DNA from: Mycosarcoma maydis
Lineage: Eukaryota; Basidiomycota; Ustilaginomycetes; Ustilaginales
Direction of reading: 5' to 3'
NCBI RefSeq assembly: GCF_000328475.2
Contig: NC_026493.1
Location: 124,001 to 188,000 of the forward strand
Length of the DNA: 64,000 nt
Numbering within the stretch: position 1 is the first letter of the stretch; each line of letters opens with the position of its first letter. The translations under genes were made by a program, and so were the position numbers. Under the pieces are notes generated by a model. It worked only from the letters and a program-made list of their open reading frames with translations, was not told where the DNA came from and searched no databases. This document shows, in pieces, positions 9,022 through 20,717 of the stretch.

Positions 9022-12000
9022 GATCGTAAAGCGTTGCACACGAGGTGAGCGGCGGTTTATAGGTCAATCGACGTGGAGTGTTGAGATACGCAAATGAAGA
9101 AGCGGTGGCAGGTTACGTCGCAGGTCAATGGAAGGACCAGATCGGCCAAAGTAGAGCACGAGATGGTGGCAACGAAAGAGGCAAGGGGAAAAATTTGTCT
9201 AGTCAGTGACCCAGAATTAAATAAGCGCAGACGAGGATGAGCTGTCGAGCGGTCCAAACTCCAAACTTCAGGCTCCAGGCTAAAGGCTAAAGGCAATGAC
9301 GAGAGAGGAGCAGTATGAAAGCCTGATCGCTGCTGCGAGTCATCAAAACAAAGCAGCGGAGAAGCTATGTCCTTTGTGCCGCTGCTTGACCGAAACAGGT
9401 GTCTCCGATTGAGCGCGCGGCCCGCAATTCGCATTTTTCACATCGGAACTGGCCCGACCAGCCCTAGTTTGGCTGCAAATGTGGCGGAAGCTCATCTGGT
9501 CCTTTATTAGGCGTTGCAGCGAGAGTCGGCATAAGCCGAGCATCCAGCCGTTTTTGGAACTTGTTCGGGTCAACCGATCCTCCTTGTTCGCAATCAGAGG
9601 GAGCTATCGGAGACCGCATGGGTTTGCAGCTGAAAAGCGTTTGAAAAAGTACTGTACTCACAGCTTCACTCGACATGACGGGTTTCTATGTCAAAGGTCG
9701 ATTCTGTTGGGAGCTAAGGTGCGCGGGTGTGAGATGTCGGTGGGTGAATCCGCTGTGAGTGCGATCTTGCGGATGATAGGCGATACTTTCGCGCTATGTT
9801 CGTGTAACAAGTCGCAGGCACGAGGGAGAAGGCAGCGACTTGATGTCTACGGTATGGTCCGAATCGTGTCGAGCAGTGATGTTGGACGTATCGCTTCGGG
9901 TTGATTAGGGTGATTCCAATGAGATTGGTGATCGATCCGATTCGTGAAAAAAACAGCGTTTCGAAGCAACTAGAAATGCTGCAATCCAGTCAAGAAAGAT
10001 GCGCAGTACGGGACAACAAGCTTGATCGCTTTGGATGGGAATGATCGTCTCTGTGTTGATAATGTTGGTCGGCCGGAGGAGATGCGTGGATCGTCCGCAC
10101 GATGAGATGATAGACGAAGTGAAGGAAAAAATGACGTTCTCGGTGTGGAGAGAGCGGGCGTGTGTTCGCAACGCAAGCGTCAGTTTTAGACGCATAGCTT
10201 CCTCTGCCTTGCTTCGGCTGTGCCGATGCCCTTGATCAGGCTCAGGTACTCGGTCCGCCAAATCCAACAATAACTTACTTGGCTCAATACGTGATAGCGC
10301 GTCGCATCCACCATCCGACTCTGCAGCGGTGACCATTTCTACTGTATTTCTCTGTCTCCCGGATTGCAGCCCCTGCTCCCACGCTCAATAATAACGAATA
10401 AAAAAACTGACACTCACTAGTTACTGCTGACTACTCTGATTTCTTCCACTATCCGCTTCGCATGTGTTTTGGACCTCCTATCCTTGTGGCCCTTCTTCCG
10501 ACTTCGAACCCCGCGAGGGTGTGGCTCTGGACGGGTGGTGTGCATGTTGCAATCGGCCTATCCTACTCTGGCCCTAGCACCAGCACATCTGCACAATGCA
10601 TGGTAACGGAGAACAGCGACGTGGCGCGGTCGCTGTGCGGTCTTAAGGCGTGTGTAGTCATGCATAATTTGAAGCCCCACTGAGGCGTGGAAATCTCCCG
10701 TAGGCGGCGATCTCGAAAGTAAACTCACGCCTCAAAGCGTCAGCAGCGCTAAATATGACGCGTTCTTAGCAGGAAAGCCACGAGGCAGAGCAACTAAATT
10801 GTGTGTTGTCTTTGCCTGACTAGTTTGCTCTCTAAATGATATGAGCTCAAACCAATTCGCATCTAACGTTAAAAGCGCAGGATAAGTTGCTCGCGACTAC
10901 AGCCATTCGTGATTAGCTAGCTACACTTGAACTACTTTCTCGTATTTCGATTGCGTTTCAGAAGCAACGATCCACCTCCCCACAAACACACCGAAAAGGG
11001 ACCGAGTCGGCAAATCTACGTCAACCGTACCGTAGTGTACTATACAGCACACTCACGACTTCCGCTGCCCAGTGGCGATTCGCCGACCGCTCTGATTGTC
11101 CACGCGTTGCACAGGCAGGTCACGATCGCTTGCTCTGTTGACCCGCAGATGCAGCTGTAAATTGACTCTGTTTATCGGCGTTGGAGTTCCAAATCCACTC
11201 TGATGCATCGAGCAAGTGGTATGGAAAGGATTTAGGATTGTGTTCTGCCCTGTGCAACGCCCCGCAGGCACCGCTCTGAGAGGAAAGCTTGCGGTCGATC
11301 GACAGCTGCCCATGGCCTCGCTTGTCTGTATTCTTTGTTTCGATCGCTTAAACGTGTGCTTCGGACCCTTTGTACACGGAACGGATGTCGCTCTGTAGAA
11401 GCTTGTTCCTTCGAGCTTGGCCATTTGTCTAGTTTATCCATCAAGAGGATCGACGAAATGGTAGCCTGAGCAGGGCTATTCTAGCCTTGGTTTAATCTCA
11501 ACAAGGCAAGAACGGCTTCCAGAACGGACGAGTCGAAACTTTGAGTCTTGACATCACCATGCGCAAGTTGACCGTTTTGTCTGCTTGGTCTTCTGCTATG
11601 AGTTGGCCGAACGCATCGTACCCGTGTCATTTGGCCTCTTTTCAAAGATTGTCTACAACTCCGCTCCTGCTCTCGCCGCTCTTACAGTAAGCTCTCGTCA
11701 TCCATGGGAGCTGCCAGCTGTCTCGTATCCTTACCTGATTTCTTTGCGGCACCGCAGCCGCACGTCCGCATAAATTCGCGAACAGTCCGTATCCATCTCA
11801 AGCCTCGTGACAAACTGTGAGAGATTCCCTTCTGTGTGGCTCCGAACAGAACACCGTCAAGTCATCCATCTGCACCTGACTGATAACAAGAGTCCCTTCA
11901 TTGCCGCTCCTTACTGGCTCTGGGAGCAAATACAGATCGGGTCGCATCTAACTCATCCTAAATAGCCAATCGCGATCCGTGACATCTGGTTGCGTTGGTG

Positions 12001-12297
12001 CTGCGCCACGACTTCTCAGCCAACTACTAGAGTTCCAAGCCAGCCATCCTTCCACCGTGCTGCCGCTGCTGACAGCATGGTGACAAGATCCGCGTCGGTT
12101 GACTACTCAGCTTCATTGGGCGTACCACGCCGCAGTCATGCAAGTCAACCAAAGTCAACCAGAGGCAAAGCTAGAGTAATGTTTTCATTTGTTATGCGGC
12201 GGCGGTTATTACATTGGCAGCAGACACCAAGGCGTCACAACATCGTATGATTGCCCTTGAGCGAATTTACCCGGAAGCATTGCCAGGGTGGGCGCGT
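9022..12297. other. Gene-poor 3.3-kb spacer
   Basis: Between the HPt gene start and the porin gene end. Many small frames exist on both strands but none shows family motifs, good length or consistent splice structure. Two minus-strand frames (9464-9676 and 9905-10336) begin with a true ATG; neither is convincing. I could not recognise a structured RNA. It may hold long UTRs or unrecognised non-coding RNAs. Confidence 0.4.
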
Positions 12298-13191
12298 TTA
12301 AGCCTCAAAGGTGACCGAAGCACCGAGCTTGTGGGCATTGGCAGTGGCGTTCGAGTCGCTGAGCTTGAAAGTGTCAAGAGCCAGACCGAACGAGGCCTTA
12401 ACACCGGGGCGTAGGGCCTGGGTGTAGCCGAGGCAGAGGATACCGGCATTGTTGATCTTGGCCTTGACGAAAGCGGCGTTGTCAAGGTAGGTCTTGGTAC
12501 CGACCTCGAGGTTGACGTTCGAGTTGGGGCTCTTCGAGTCGTAGGTGGCACGGGCACCGGCCTCAGTGTCAGCGTTGACACGGTGGTAGTAGCTGGCCGA
12601 GTAGGTCGACAGGTTGCCGAGACCGTGGAATGTGACGGCGTAGTCAGGGGCGTGGAAGCCGGCACCGAGGTTGTAGCGGCTCAGCTTGCCGGCCTTGACG
12701 TCGTAGCTCGCCTCGGCACCGGCGAGGAAACCGTCACGGCCGAGAACAGCGTCGGCAGTGAAGGTGGGGCCCTTGAAGAGGTCAAGGTGCTGGCGAGTGT
12801 GCAGACCGGGCTGTTTGTAGGTGGAAGCAAAGAGGGCGTTCTTGGTCTGCTTCTCGGGGACGAGGGTGGAGACAAGCTCAAGCTTGAGGCCCTTGGCGAT
12901 GTGGTTCTCGAGCTCAATGTGGTTGCGGAGAACGTTGGCGGTGGACCAGGCTTGGGTAAAGGTGACACCGTTTTTGCGGTCCTCCCACTTGGCCTCGAGG
13001 TCGCCGTTGATGGCCTGCGACTTGGAGTCACGGATACCGAGAACGCGGAAGGTGACGCCGTTGGGGGTCTTAGTCTTGACCTCGAGCGAGTTGCCGTGGA
13101 TGGGGTAGTCCTTGGAAAGGAGATCACCGGCGGCCTTGCCAAGGTCCTTCCAGGAAGGGGGGACGGGCTGGGAAACGAGAGCAGGAGCCAT
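12298..13191 (-). CDS. POR1: Mitochondrial porin (VDAC)
   Basis: Intronless frame of 297 residues, the usual size of a VDAC. It forms the voltage-dependent anion channel of the outer mitochondrial membrane, a 19-strand beta-barrel passing ATP, ADP and other metabolites. Seen: the amphipathic N-terminal segment PPSWKDLGKAAGDLLSKDY, alternating strand pattern throughout, the porin signature region (YNLGAGFHAPDYAVTFHG, about residues 178-195), and a C-terminal strand ending KLGASVTFEA. The start is fixed by ATG at 13191 in an A-rich context. Strongly biased codon use (C/G in third positions) suggests high expression, which also creates a long antisense open frame that I regard as spurious. Only one porin gene is visible in the window. 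Confidence 0.95.
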   Translation of the reverse strand: MAPALVSQPVPPSWKDLGKAAGDLLSKDYPIHGNSLEVKTKTPNGVTFRVLGIRDSKSQAINGDLEAKWEDRKNGVTFTQAWSTANVLRNHIELENHIAKGLKLELVSTLVPEKQTKNALFASTYKQPGLHTRQHLDLFKGPTFTADAVLGRDGFLAGAEASYDVKAGKLSRYNLGAGFHAPDYAVTFHGLGNLSTYSASYYHRVNADTEAGARATYDSKSPNSNVNLEVGTKTYLDNAAFVKAKINNAGILCLGYTQALRPGVKASFGLALDTFKLSDSNATANAHKLGASVTFEA

Positions 13192-15557
13192 TTTTCTGCA
13201 AAGTTGTGAAGAGAATGATAAAGGCTTGCGTTAGTCTACCACATCTACATAACCCTGGAGGATCGGACGTAGGCAATTCGACTGTGGCAGCATCCCCTTC
13301 GGAACGTGTACGAGAATTTTGGATGTGGCCGCACCGACGTGTCGAAGCCATGCTGAGGTCGAATCAGTCAAACCACAAACCAACACGTTGGCTGGACGGA
13401 GATAATTTTACTCACAATAATAGAGTGCGATCGACGATAGAGACGTGTTGGGTGGGGAATACGGCGATGGTGGAACAAAGGAGAAAGTCGCGAACAAGAG
13501 ATGGTGGAGGATCGCCTCTGTCGTCGCATCGCTCGCTCACTTCACGACTCACTTACTCAGTTTGTCACGGCTTCACGTTGGCTCGACGCTGGCCGACCGT
13601 GCGACGAAAATGAAAATCGTAAATGGGTTGGCTGGATCGACTGACTTCTCTCTCGCTTGTTGTTGGACTGTTTCGGCCGCGAACGGATCAGCCAGGTGCC
13701 TGGGCGCAAGCAACAGGAAAAAGGTCGTAATTGGAGACGCAACCAAAAACACACACACGCGCGCGCTCTCTCTCACTGAGCATACGCCAAAACAGAAGAG
13801 CAACAACAGCCACCGCGAGCATTCGTGATTCGTGTCGTAACGTGATCAGGCGTGCTTCTCCCGTTCTGTTCGTGTAAAATACAGAGAAGCCTCTGTGTTT
13901 GGTGGACCAAGGAGTGCGTCGGTGCTCCTCGAAACCTTTCGGCTGCAGGCAAGTAGAGCTGGTCTTCGCACCGCTAGACTTTGCGCGACTCCTGCTTTGT
14001 CTTTGAACTGATGGCTGTTAAAAGAGTGCGCACTGAAGACGCACTGATGCTGACCTGTGAGTGCAGCGTATAGAGGAGCCGGACAAGAACATGTGTGGGA
14101 GAGAGCTGCAGAAACATCTCAAGACCGCCGTCGCTATGGCCAGTTGTGCGGATCTCAAACAAACGCAGTAAATGTCACGACAATCGTGAATACACTCATG
14201 ACTTTCCCATACTGACTGGTGGGCAACGATCGCGGACCAGGCGGGATATGCACTTGTCGACTTATTCCGACAGACCCTCGACATTCCTGTTGTCCAGGTT
14301 AAAACGGTCTTCATGACGTTGGGCTGGCACAGGTCAAAACTCCTAGCAGCAGCTTGGAGTCGAGAATCGACTCAACTTGAAGCACATGGCAGTCGTGCGT
14401 GTCACCATCGAGAGAGACGCTCTCGGACGGCAGAGTAGGCGGACTCCACCTACACGTAGAGGTACGCGGCAAACGATTCTTGGCTGTATAGACTGCCTTC
14501 TCTCACCAAGTTGCACGTTGAGCGCTATGGCAAGTTACTCATGATTCGCCTGGCAGCCACGAGCGTGAAAGGGGTCTTGAATGTGTGAGGTCACTCTCGC
14601 AAGCTATTTTAAATAAATCAGGCTCGCGCCCTTTCCTGCGAGAGAGTCTGTGAGTGTTGGAACAAAGTTGATTTGTTGCATGAAAGAGGCTTAGATACAG
14701 TACTTGTATTTGAGGCCAGTATCCTATTATGAAAATTAGCAATAGGGTTGAAAATATCATCGCCTCTAACATAACGTTAACTTAGTTGAGAGGTGATTGA
14801 AGGAGTCCGTGCGCGCCAATGCCTCTGATGGCCTCAGTGGAAAATTGGCTGCTCGCTTGCGGCTTCTCACGTCAATTCGCCACCATTTCTGAGGCGGTTT
14901 CTCTCGTACCAAGCTCGTGACACGCTAAGTGGAGATCGTCAGGTGGCCCATACTTCCCTTCACAGTGAACTTGAACCTGACCTCAGTCACGAGTCTCACT
15001 TTTTACCTCTTCTCAACAGTCGAGGTGCCGAGCACTGCTGTTGTCCGTTTGACCATCTCTTCTGTAAGGAAAGGGTCCGAGAGCAGAGGGAGAAAAGCTA
15101 CGTGCCAGTTTGCAGTTTCGTTACCGAGCCTCACTGGCTCCACCTGTAAAGTCACACGGCCTCTCGGTGCTGTTCACTCCCATTTTTCCCCTCCATTTAG
15201 AAGCGCATGTCCGTTCGTTGCTCAGAGATTGTGAGTGCATTTTGGCTTCTCTGGCAGATGAACCCTGAGACAGAAAATACAAATGGCGACATCTCGACAT
15301 CCTCTCTACTCTAGCTTTTACACCACCACAGATCTCTTCAACATTAAAATCAGTCCTCCAGAGGTCCTCATCGCTAGCTTCAGCAGCTTGTCCGTCACCT
15401 CCTTTACAGATCTCCCTACATCCCCTGGACTCGGCTTCAAGCCCAATTTGCATGCTCAGCAGCTCACTGTCCAGCAGCAACGACACACCAAGACACTAAT
15501 CTGAGCCTCAGTGCATAAACTGCCTCGTCCATTCACTCTACGTGCTCCGAGTCCATC
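13192..15557. other. Divergent 2.4-kb spacer between porin and endosulfine genes
   Basis: Holds both promoters and leaders. A dispersed-motif copy lies at 13820-13836 and a CA/GC microsatellite at about 13748-13775. The roughly 300 bp before 15558 are pyrimidine-rich on the + strand, as expected for a leader. No coding frame is supported. Confidence 0.45.
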
Positions 15558-16016
15558 ATGCTTCCAGCTCAGCGAAACAAGATTGACATCTCGTCGCTGA
15601 ACGAAGAAGAGCAGAAGCTTTTCCGTCTTTACGGCAAGCTTCCCAAGAAGGACCTGCTTCAGAACAAGCTCAAGGAGCGCAAGTACTTTGACTCGGGCGA
15701 TTATGCCCTCTCGAAAGCTGGAAAGGCACCACAGCAGTCGGTCGGTACCGCCATTCCCAACCCAGAGATGATTCCGCACGCTTCGACCGTCACTTCGCCG
15801 GGCGTGAATGCCGTTTCGCCCCCTGGCTCATTGCCTGGTCAACCAGGCGCTCCTCAGTCCCTACCCGTCAACGTTCCTGGCGCTGCAAGCCTCACATCGC
15901 GTCCACAGGTGAGCGCATTCCCCATCAGTGGAGCCGGCTCGAGTCCTGGCAAGGAGGCGAGTTCGCTCGGTCGAGAAGAGCACGTCGTTAATGCCGACGA
16001 TGCCATGCAGGACTGA
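15558..16016 (+). CDS. IGO1: Endosulfine/ARPP19 family protein (Igo1-like)
   Basis: Frame of 152 residues. The conserved endosulfine core lies at residues about 17-55: EEQKLFRLYGKLPKKDLL followed by RKYFDSGDYALSKAG. Ser46 within FDSGDY is the site phosphorylated by Greatwall/Rim15 kinases in this family; the phosphorylated protein inhibits PP2A-B55 and so couples nutrient (TORC1) status to quiescence, mRNA protection and mitotic entry. Kinase and phosphatase partners are inferred from the family. The C-terminal 95 residues are Pro/Ser/Gly-rich and disordered, ending in a short acidic segment. The start ATG sits in a CCATCATG context and no intron is needed. Confidence 0.92.
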   Translation: MLPAQRNKIDISSLNEEEQKLFRLYGKLPKKDLLQNKLKERKYFDSGDYALSKAGKAPQQSVGTAIPNPEMIPHASTVTSPGVNAVSPPGSLPGQPGAPQSLPVNVPGAASLTSRPQVSAFPISGAGSSPGKEASSLGREEHVVNADDAMQD

Positions 16017-18103
16017 GCGACAACCGCTCGCGCTTGCAACTTGCTCAACCAGCTCGCTGCACTCACCTCGCTGAGCAAACGGGTCCGCCTTTTGCGAGAG
16101 CACGCATCTGTGTCGGCACGCCCATATGCGCTCGAACTTCTGATTTCAGACGAACCAAACCCTCATCATCTGACCGCAAGAATCGTATGGAAGCTGCATG
16201 AAACCCGTTTCTGCAGACGACCTCAGCAACTCTCTCCCCTCTCTATTGCGCCTGCGCCACCAGACTGGTGCTCTACCCTGTGTCATTTCTTGGGCTACGT
16301 AGAGAAGACTCTCTCTACAGCCCCTCAACCGGAAAACTCGATTGCAAGACTTAATTCCACCTACCGCTTCCGTCGACATCACTCATTCACCTTCGCACAT
16401 GCGTCTTCAAGCTCATCACACGGTTTTGGCCTCGATGGGCCGGTTTCACCAACCCTCCAGCTTGTGCATGTCGCACGGTGTCAAGGCGTACGTAGCCGGA
16501 CCGGTGAATCAGGCTTCGAGGTTGCAGACTGTGCATGCGCTAGCGGGCGACTGAGGCAGATCAAACCACGCTCTGTGAATGGTTACGCATCTCGCCCCTT
16601 GAGTGTACCGCTGGGCTCGTCGCCGTTTCATCGAATTAGAATCTGTACCAGGCCTCAGCTGTCACATGTGTCGTAATCAGACACTGTGTACGTTGCGCTT
16701 CCCATCAATTCTCTTCAAGCTGACCAGCCACGCCCAAGCAGCACTCCCAGTTCATGCAACACGTCTGCGCCCGTTCATTGTACCATAACAGTTCACAGTG
16801 TTCCTTGTCTTATTGGCTCTCCTTTCGGGTTCCGTCTTGTGCCTTTTTGTCTCTCGAGAATGTCGTTCGCAATGCAGAGTCCAATGTAGCGCTGGATTGT
16901 TGTCACATTTGTCTAGACGTGCGTTGCTTTTTTACACCAAGTAGTCTCGGAATCACAACTACAAGTTCTTGGAAGAGAGCATCCACGAATTCACCATTCG
17001 GCGCAACTTTTGTGGCCCCAATATTGTTGACACTTTTTCCTCTTACATTCGCATATATTATTGAAAAGGTGCAAAAAATCTTAGTGCATACCTCTCACGT
17101 CTTTTCTTTTCAGGTGTAAATTCTTGTTAACTTGGTTCGCTCTCATGCGTCGAAATATTCACGACTGTAGACGTACTCACGCTGTGTAGCCATAGCGCAA
17201 ACAACTCGACAACCATCACAGGGGGTGGTTCATCGCTACGACGTTGCACAGGGCTTTGCTGAGGGTACCACACAGCTCCCTGTCGCATCAGGGCTCGTGT
17301 TTCACCCTGCGTGTTCCGGCGAAAAGGTCGCATGCCGAAACACGAGCTGGGTGGTAACCTGCCTTCCCCGCACAACGATTGTCAATCTCCGCCGGTGACC
17401 TCACTCAGAGCTCCGATTTTTGCATCCGCAGACAACGCTAGTGGTACCTTGCTTGGTCGGCAGCTTTCCCCACGCACTTGTCAAGACAGAACGTCAAAAA
17501 CACAATCGTGAATGGGCCGCGTTGCTCCCATGGTGGTGACCGACGCTTGAGAGGACGCGTCAGTTGCTCGCAAAACCCAAGGCCACCGTTGGCTGCTGAA
17601 AGAATGAGCTGGCTGACTCATCCACCACTTCCCAGCGAGATTTCAGCTTTTCAGGCACGAGTGATATCTGAAATCCTTTATGGGATCACAGTGATGAAGT
17701 TTGGATCTCCAGAATGCCTCGGCTATGAGCGTATCGCGCAGCGAAGACAACCAAAGGTGCTCGACGTTTTCGGCGGGCTGCGGAGCCAACACATGCCTGA
17801 ACACGCTCGCGCCCCTGCCTCGCTCGACACACGCCGTCTTTCACAATCACGAATCGTGAATTAAGCTTGACAGGTTACCGTCGCCCAACGTGCAACGCCT
17901 CTTCAGATGCTCTTGCATTACCAAGAATTCAGCTTTGGATAATGCATGGCCTCTCATCCTCCTCTCCTAGGCCAACTGTTTACTGACCATAAATAAAGAC
18001 GAGGCGCCATCCACCAAGGTCAACGTGGTTCGTTCCTGACCTCCTCCTGCCATCATCGCCATCGCAATCCTTTTGGCTGATTGGGTTGAGGCAATTCACG
18101 ATC
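16017..18103. other. 2.1-kb spacer, no gene recognised
   Basis: Between the endosulfine and P450 genes, both on the + strand. A 211-residue frame at 16041-16676 starts at TTG and shows no family features. A dispersed-motif copy is at 17842-17862, and another half-copy (CAATTCACGAT) lies only about 8 bases before the P450 start codon. Confidence 0.45.
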
Positions 18104-19813
18104 ATGCAGGTCAAACTATCCAGCTCGTCGCTCGTGAGCGAGTCGGTGCTGGGCAAGCTCGCTGCCACCGCACACAGCCACAGACCTACCACGTTCATCG
18201 GCTATGTCGCTCTGGCCATCGGCACGGTAGTGTTGCTCCTTGGTTTGCTCATCACGTATTCACTTGCAAAGATGCTCTACAGAACCACGATCTACCATTA
18301 CTATATTTCTCCGCTGCGACATCTCCCCGGACCCGATCCGAAACCCTTCCTCGGCAACGTGGAAGAGTTCGCCAAGAAGCCCGGCGCTGGTGCAGAGTTG
18401 GATTGGTCGCGTAAGTACAACAAGGACGGCGTTTACCGTAGCACGTTCTTGTTTGGTCGCGAGGCGATTCACTTCCACCGTCCCAAAGCCCTGCGTCAGA
18501 TCTTGGTCGAGGATCCGTACACGTATCCCAAGCCTGCGTTAGCATGGAAGCTCCTCGGGCTCATTGCAGGCTACGGTTTACTGACGGTGGAAGGTGATAC
18601 GCATAGGAAGATGAGGAAGACCATGAACCCGGCATTCTCGCTCACCAATCTGATCGAGCAGTTTCCTGTCTACTATGCCAAGATCTACCCGCTGGTGGAC
18701 GTTCTGAATCAGAAGGTGGAAGAGTCTCCCGAAGAGTCTGCGGTCATTGATTGCGACGCATGGGTCAACAAGGCTTTGCTTGACATTATCTGTCTCACTG
18801 CGTTTGGATACGATGCCGACTCGGTCAACAACCCTAGCAATGAGCTTGCTTCAGCCTATCATGCCGTGACGAGTATGCAGAACGGCCGCAATCAGGCGCG
18901 ACTCAATCTCTTGCTCAACCTACCTTTTGGCGACACGGTGCTCGACTGGGCTTCGGACACAAGCGGCTGGGACTGGTTCCTGAAGCGATGCAAACCTGGC
19001 ACGGCCTGGCAGACCTTCTTTCAGCTGCTCAACGGCATGCACCGCATCAAGAACGTATCCAAAGAGATTCTGTACAAGCAGCTCAATTCAGGCGAGCGCG
19101 CCGCTCAAGGAGGACAGTTCAAGGCGATCATCGACATTATCGAAGAATCCTACCTCACTGAGAATGACGGCAAGCCCAAGAGTCTCAAACAGGCTGAACG
19201 TGATATGATCACGCAGGTGCTGACGTTCCTCGGTGCGGGACATGAGACCACTGCTTCCGGTGTCTCTTGGACGCTTTGGAATCTGGCAACACACCAGGAC
19301 ATTCAAGACAAGCTGCGAAAAGAGTGCAAGGGCTTGATGGACCAAGACGATCGACCGCCTTACTCGGCCATCAAAGGTCTTGCCTACCTGGATGCGGTGA
19401 TCAACGAATCCATGCGCATCACACCCCCGGTCCCACGCACCATACGAATGGCCAGCAAAGCCTCTTACATCGACGGCATTTACATCCCCAAAAACACTCT
19501 GCTACCCATCTCGAACCGTGCCATTAACATGGATCCCACCGTATGGGGCGAGGACGCCGACGAGTTTAAACCTGAACGATGGTTCAACCTGCCCGACAAG
19601 TACGACCGTACTTTCAGCATGATCACCTTCATCGCCGGCGCTCATGCCTGCATCGGTCGAACCATGAGCTACCTCGAAATGAAGGCCGTCATCTGCATCC
19701 TCGTGTCCAACTTCAAGTTCGAACCTGTCTCCAAGGATCAAAGCCCGATCATGGATACCCTAATCACCATGAAACCCCAGGGCGGTCTCGAGCTCAGGGT
19801 CTCCAAGGTTTGA
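18104..19813 (+). CDS. Membrane-anchored cytochrome P450
   Basis: Intronless frame of 569 residues from the ATG at 18104. A single N-terminal transmembrane segment (about residues 27-56) is followed by the proline hinge LRHLPGPDPKPFLGN. The I-helix oxygen-activation motif is FLGAGHETTAS (about residue 375), the K-helix ExxR is ESMR (about 435), and the heme-binding loop is FIAGAHACIGR with the ligand Cys near residue 516. The usual Arg of FxxGxRxCxG is His here. It is predicted to be an ER-bound monooxygenase using a NADPH-cytochrome P450 reductase. The substrate is unknown. No biosynthetic cluster surrounds it, so a stand-alone oxidative or detoxification role is as likely as secondary metabolism. 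Confidence 0.92.
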   Translation: MQVKLSSSSLVSESVLGKLAATAHSHRPTTFIGYVALAIGTVVLLLGLLITYSLAKMLYRTTIYHYYISPLRHLPGPDPKPFLGNVEEFAKKPGAGAELDWSRKYNKDGVYRSTFLFGREAIHFHRPKALRQILVEDPYTYPKPALAWKLLGLIAGYGLLTVEGDTHRKMRKTMNPAFSLTNLIEQFPVYYAKIYPLVDVLNQKVEESPEESAVIDCDAWVNKALLDIICLTAFGYDADSVNNPSNELASAYHAVTSMQNGRNQARLNLLLNLPFGDTVLDWASDTSGWDWFLKRCKPGTAWQTFFQLLNGMHRIKNVSKEILYKQLNSGERAAQGGQFKAIIDIIEESYLTENDGKPKSLKQAERDMITQVLTFLGAGHETTASGVSWTLWNLATHQDIQDKLRKECKGLMDQDDRPPYSAIKGLAYLDAVINESMRITPPVPRTIRMASKASYIDGIYIPKNTLLPISNRAINMDPTVWGEDADEFKPERWFNLPDKYDRTFSMITFIAGAHACIGRTMSYLEMKAVICILVSNFKFEPVSKDQSPIMDTLITMKPQGGLELRVSKV

Positions 19814-19979
19814 TGTGTTGCTTTGCTTATTTTGTACGTGTACCGTTTGTAGCTCTGTAGTCACTGAATAGGATAGGACACCTTATCCGAATTCGGATTT
19901 CTCATTTTCCCATTTCGCTGATTCAAAATATGGTCGTGATGGCGTGAACAAAAAAGAACAGGCAGAGAGAGAATAGACC

Positions 19980-19987
19980 AAAAAAAA
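19980..19987 (-). terminator. RNA polymerase III terminator of tRNA-Ile
   Basis: Run of eight T residues on the minus strand, 6 bases past the mature 3' end of the tRNA; the standard Pol III stop signal. Confidence 0.8.
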
Positions 19988-19993
19988 GGGAAT

Positions 19994-20103
19994 TGCTCCG
20001 TACTGGGCTCGAACCAGTGACCTTCCGTTGTTAATATTAGACTCAGCAGAACTGAGGCACCGTGTATTAGACGGATGCGATAATCCAACTACGCTAACGA
20101 AGC
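19994..20103 (-). tRNA. tRNA-Ile(AAT) with a 35-nt intron
   Basis: Read on the minus strand from 20103. Acceptor stem GCTTCGT pairs with ACGGAGC (one G-U pair) with discriminator A at 19994. The D stem GCG/CGC, the anticodon stem TCCGT/ACGGA and the T arm ACTGG-TTCGAGC-CCAGT all close. The anticodon loop CT-AAT-A gives anticodon AAT (forward 20066-20068), i.e. isoleucine, with A34 expected to become inosine. The intron spans 20030-20064, at the canonical position one base 3' of the anticodon. The 3' CCA is not encoded, as normal in eukaryotes. The internal B box is intact. Confidence 0.93.
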
Positions 20104-20544
20104 TCCATATCAAGCCACGAAGCGTTTGCTATTATGTAGTATAGAGTAATTGTAGCTACAACCGAAGTACCATGTAATCTATTTTTTTTTTTGTGACTGT
20201 ACGTACTGTACGTGATCGAAGTGAATTGAACTCTGGAGTCAGCTGTAGAGAGAAGGAAATTTTCTCGACTCTGGCCAAGCGCTGCTGGCAATGCAACGTT
20301 TTCCCTCTGACGCCGGTATCTCACGGGGCGTCCAGGTTTGAGTGCACATGCATTAAGCTCACCGTGCAAGTGCAGAGGAGGACATCAAGAAGCGTGAAAG
20401 GATGCGGCTGAGCGCCGTCACACAAACGAAGGAATGCGAATGATCTTTTCTACTGTATCTTTGTCGGACGGGAAATTGCAGAATGGGAAACAGAGTGGAT
20501 CCTAAGAAATTCTTCCTGACTTTGGATTTTTCCAATTCTTTCAC

Positions 20545-20598
20545 TCACGATTCACAACTGTGTGCATTCGTGGTTCGTGAATTGGTGATTCGTGATTG
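20545..20598. repeat. Dispersed CACGATT/CGTGATT motif cluster
   Basis: Four copies in both orientations (TCACGATTC, ATTCGTGG, GATTCGTGATT) ahead of the EBP1-like gene. Confidence 0.75.
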
Positions 20599-20717
20599 TA
20601 ACTGTGCGCATTTGGTGGCTGCAGCCATGAGAGCCTCTCTGGTGACTTGGCGCAAGCGGATCCCGTAACTTCCACATACCAACACCACCAAGCCGCGCCA
20701 TTCATACGTCAAACATC

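Larger units (their letters stand above)
19814..20717. other. Spacer containing a tRNA gene and motif copies
   Basis: Contains tRNA-Ile on the minus strand (see separate entry) and a cluster of dispersed-motif copies at 20545-20598 just upstream of the EBP1-like gene. No other coding frame is supported. Confidence 0.5.

Noticed and set aside
9464..9676. Possible small minus-strand gene (70 residues, ATG start, GTGAGT near its start)
   Set aside because: The only near acceptor gives a 32-nt intron and then a stop; no family resemblance. Left as unsupported.
9905..10336. 143-residue minus-strand frame with ATG and an internal GTAAGT...CACAG
   Set aside because: Splicing the 61-nt candidate intron leads to a stop after about 30 residues; unspliced translation is low-information.
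12583..13209. 208-residue open frame antisense to porin
   Set aside because: Same reason; low-complexity Val/Gly/Glu translation of porin codons.
16041..16676. 211-residue frame downstream of the endosulfine gene
   Set aside because: Begins at TTG, no motif, lies in the expected 3' UTR and spacer.
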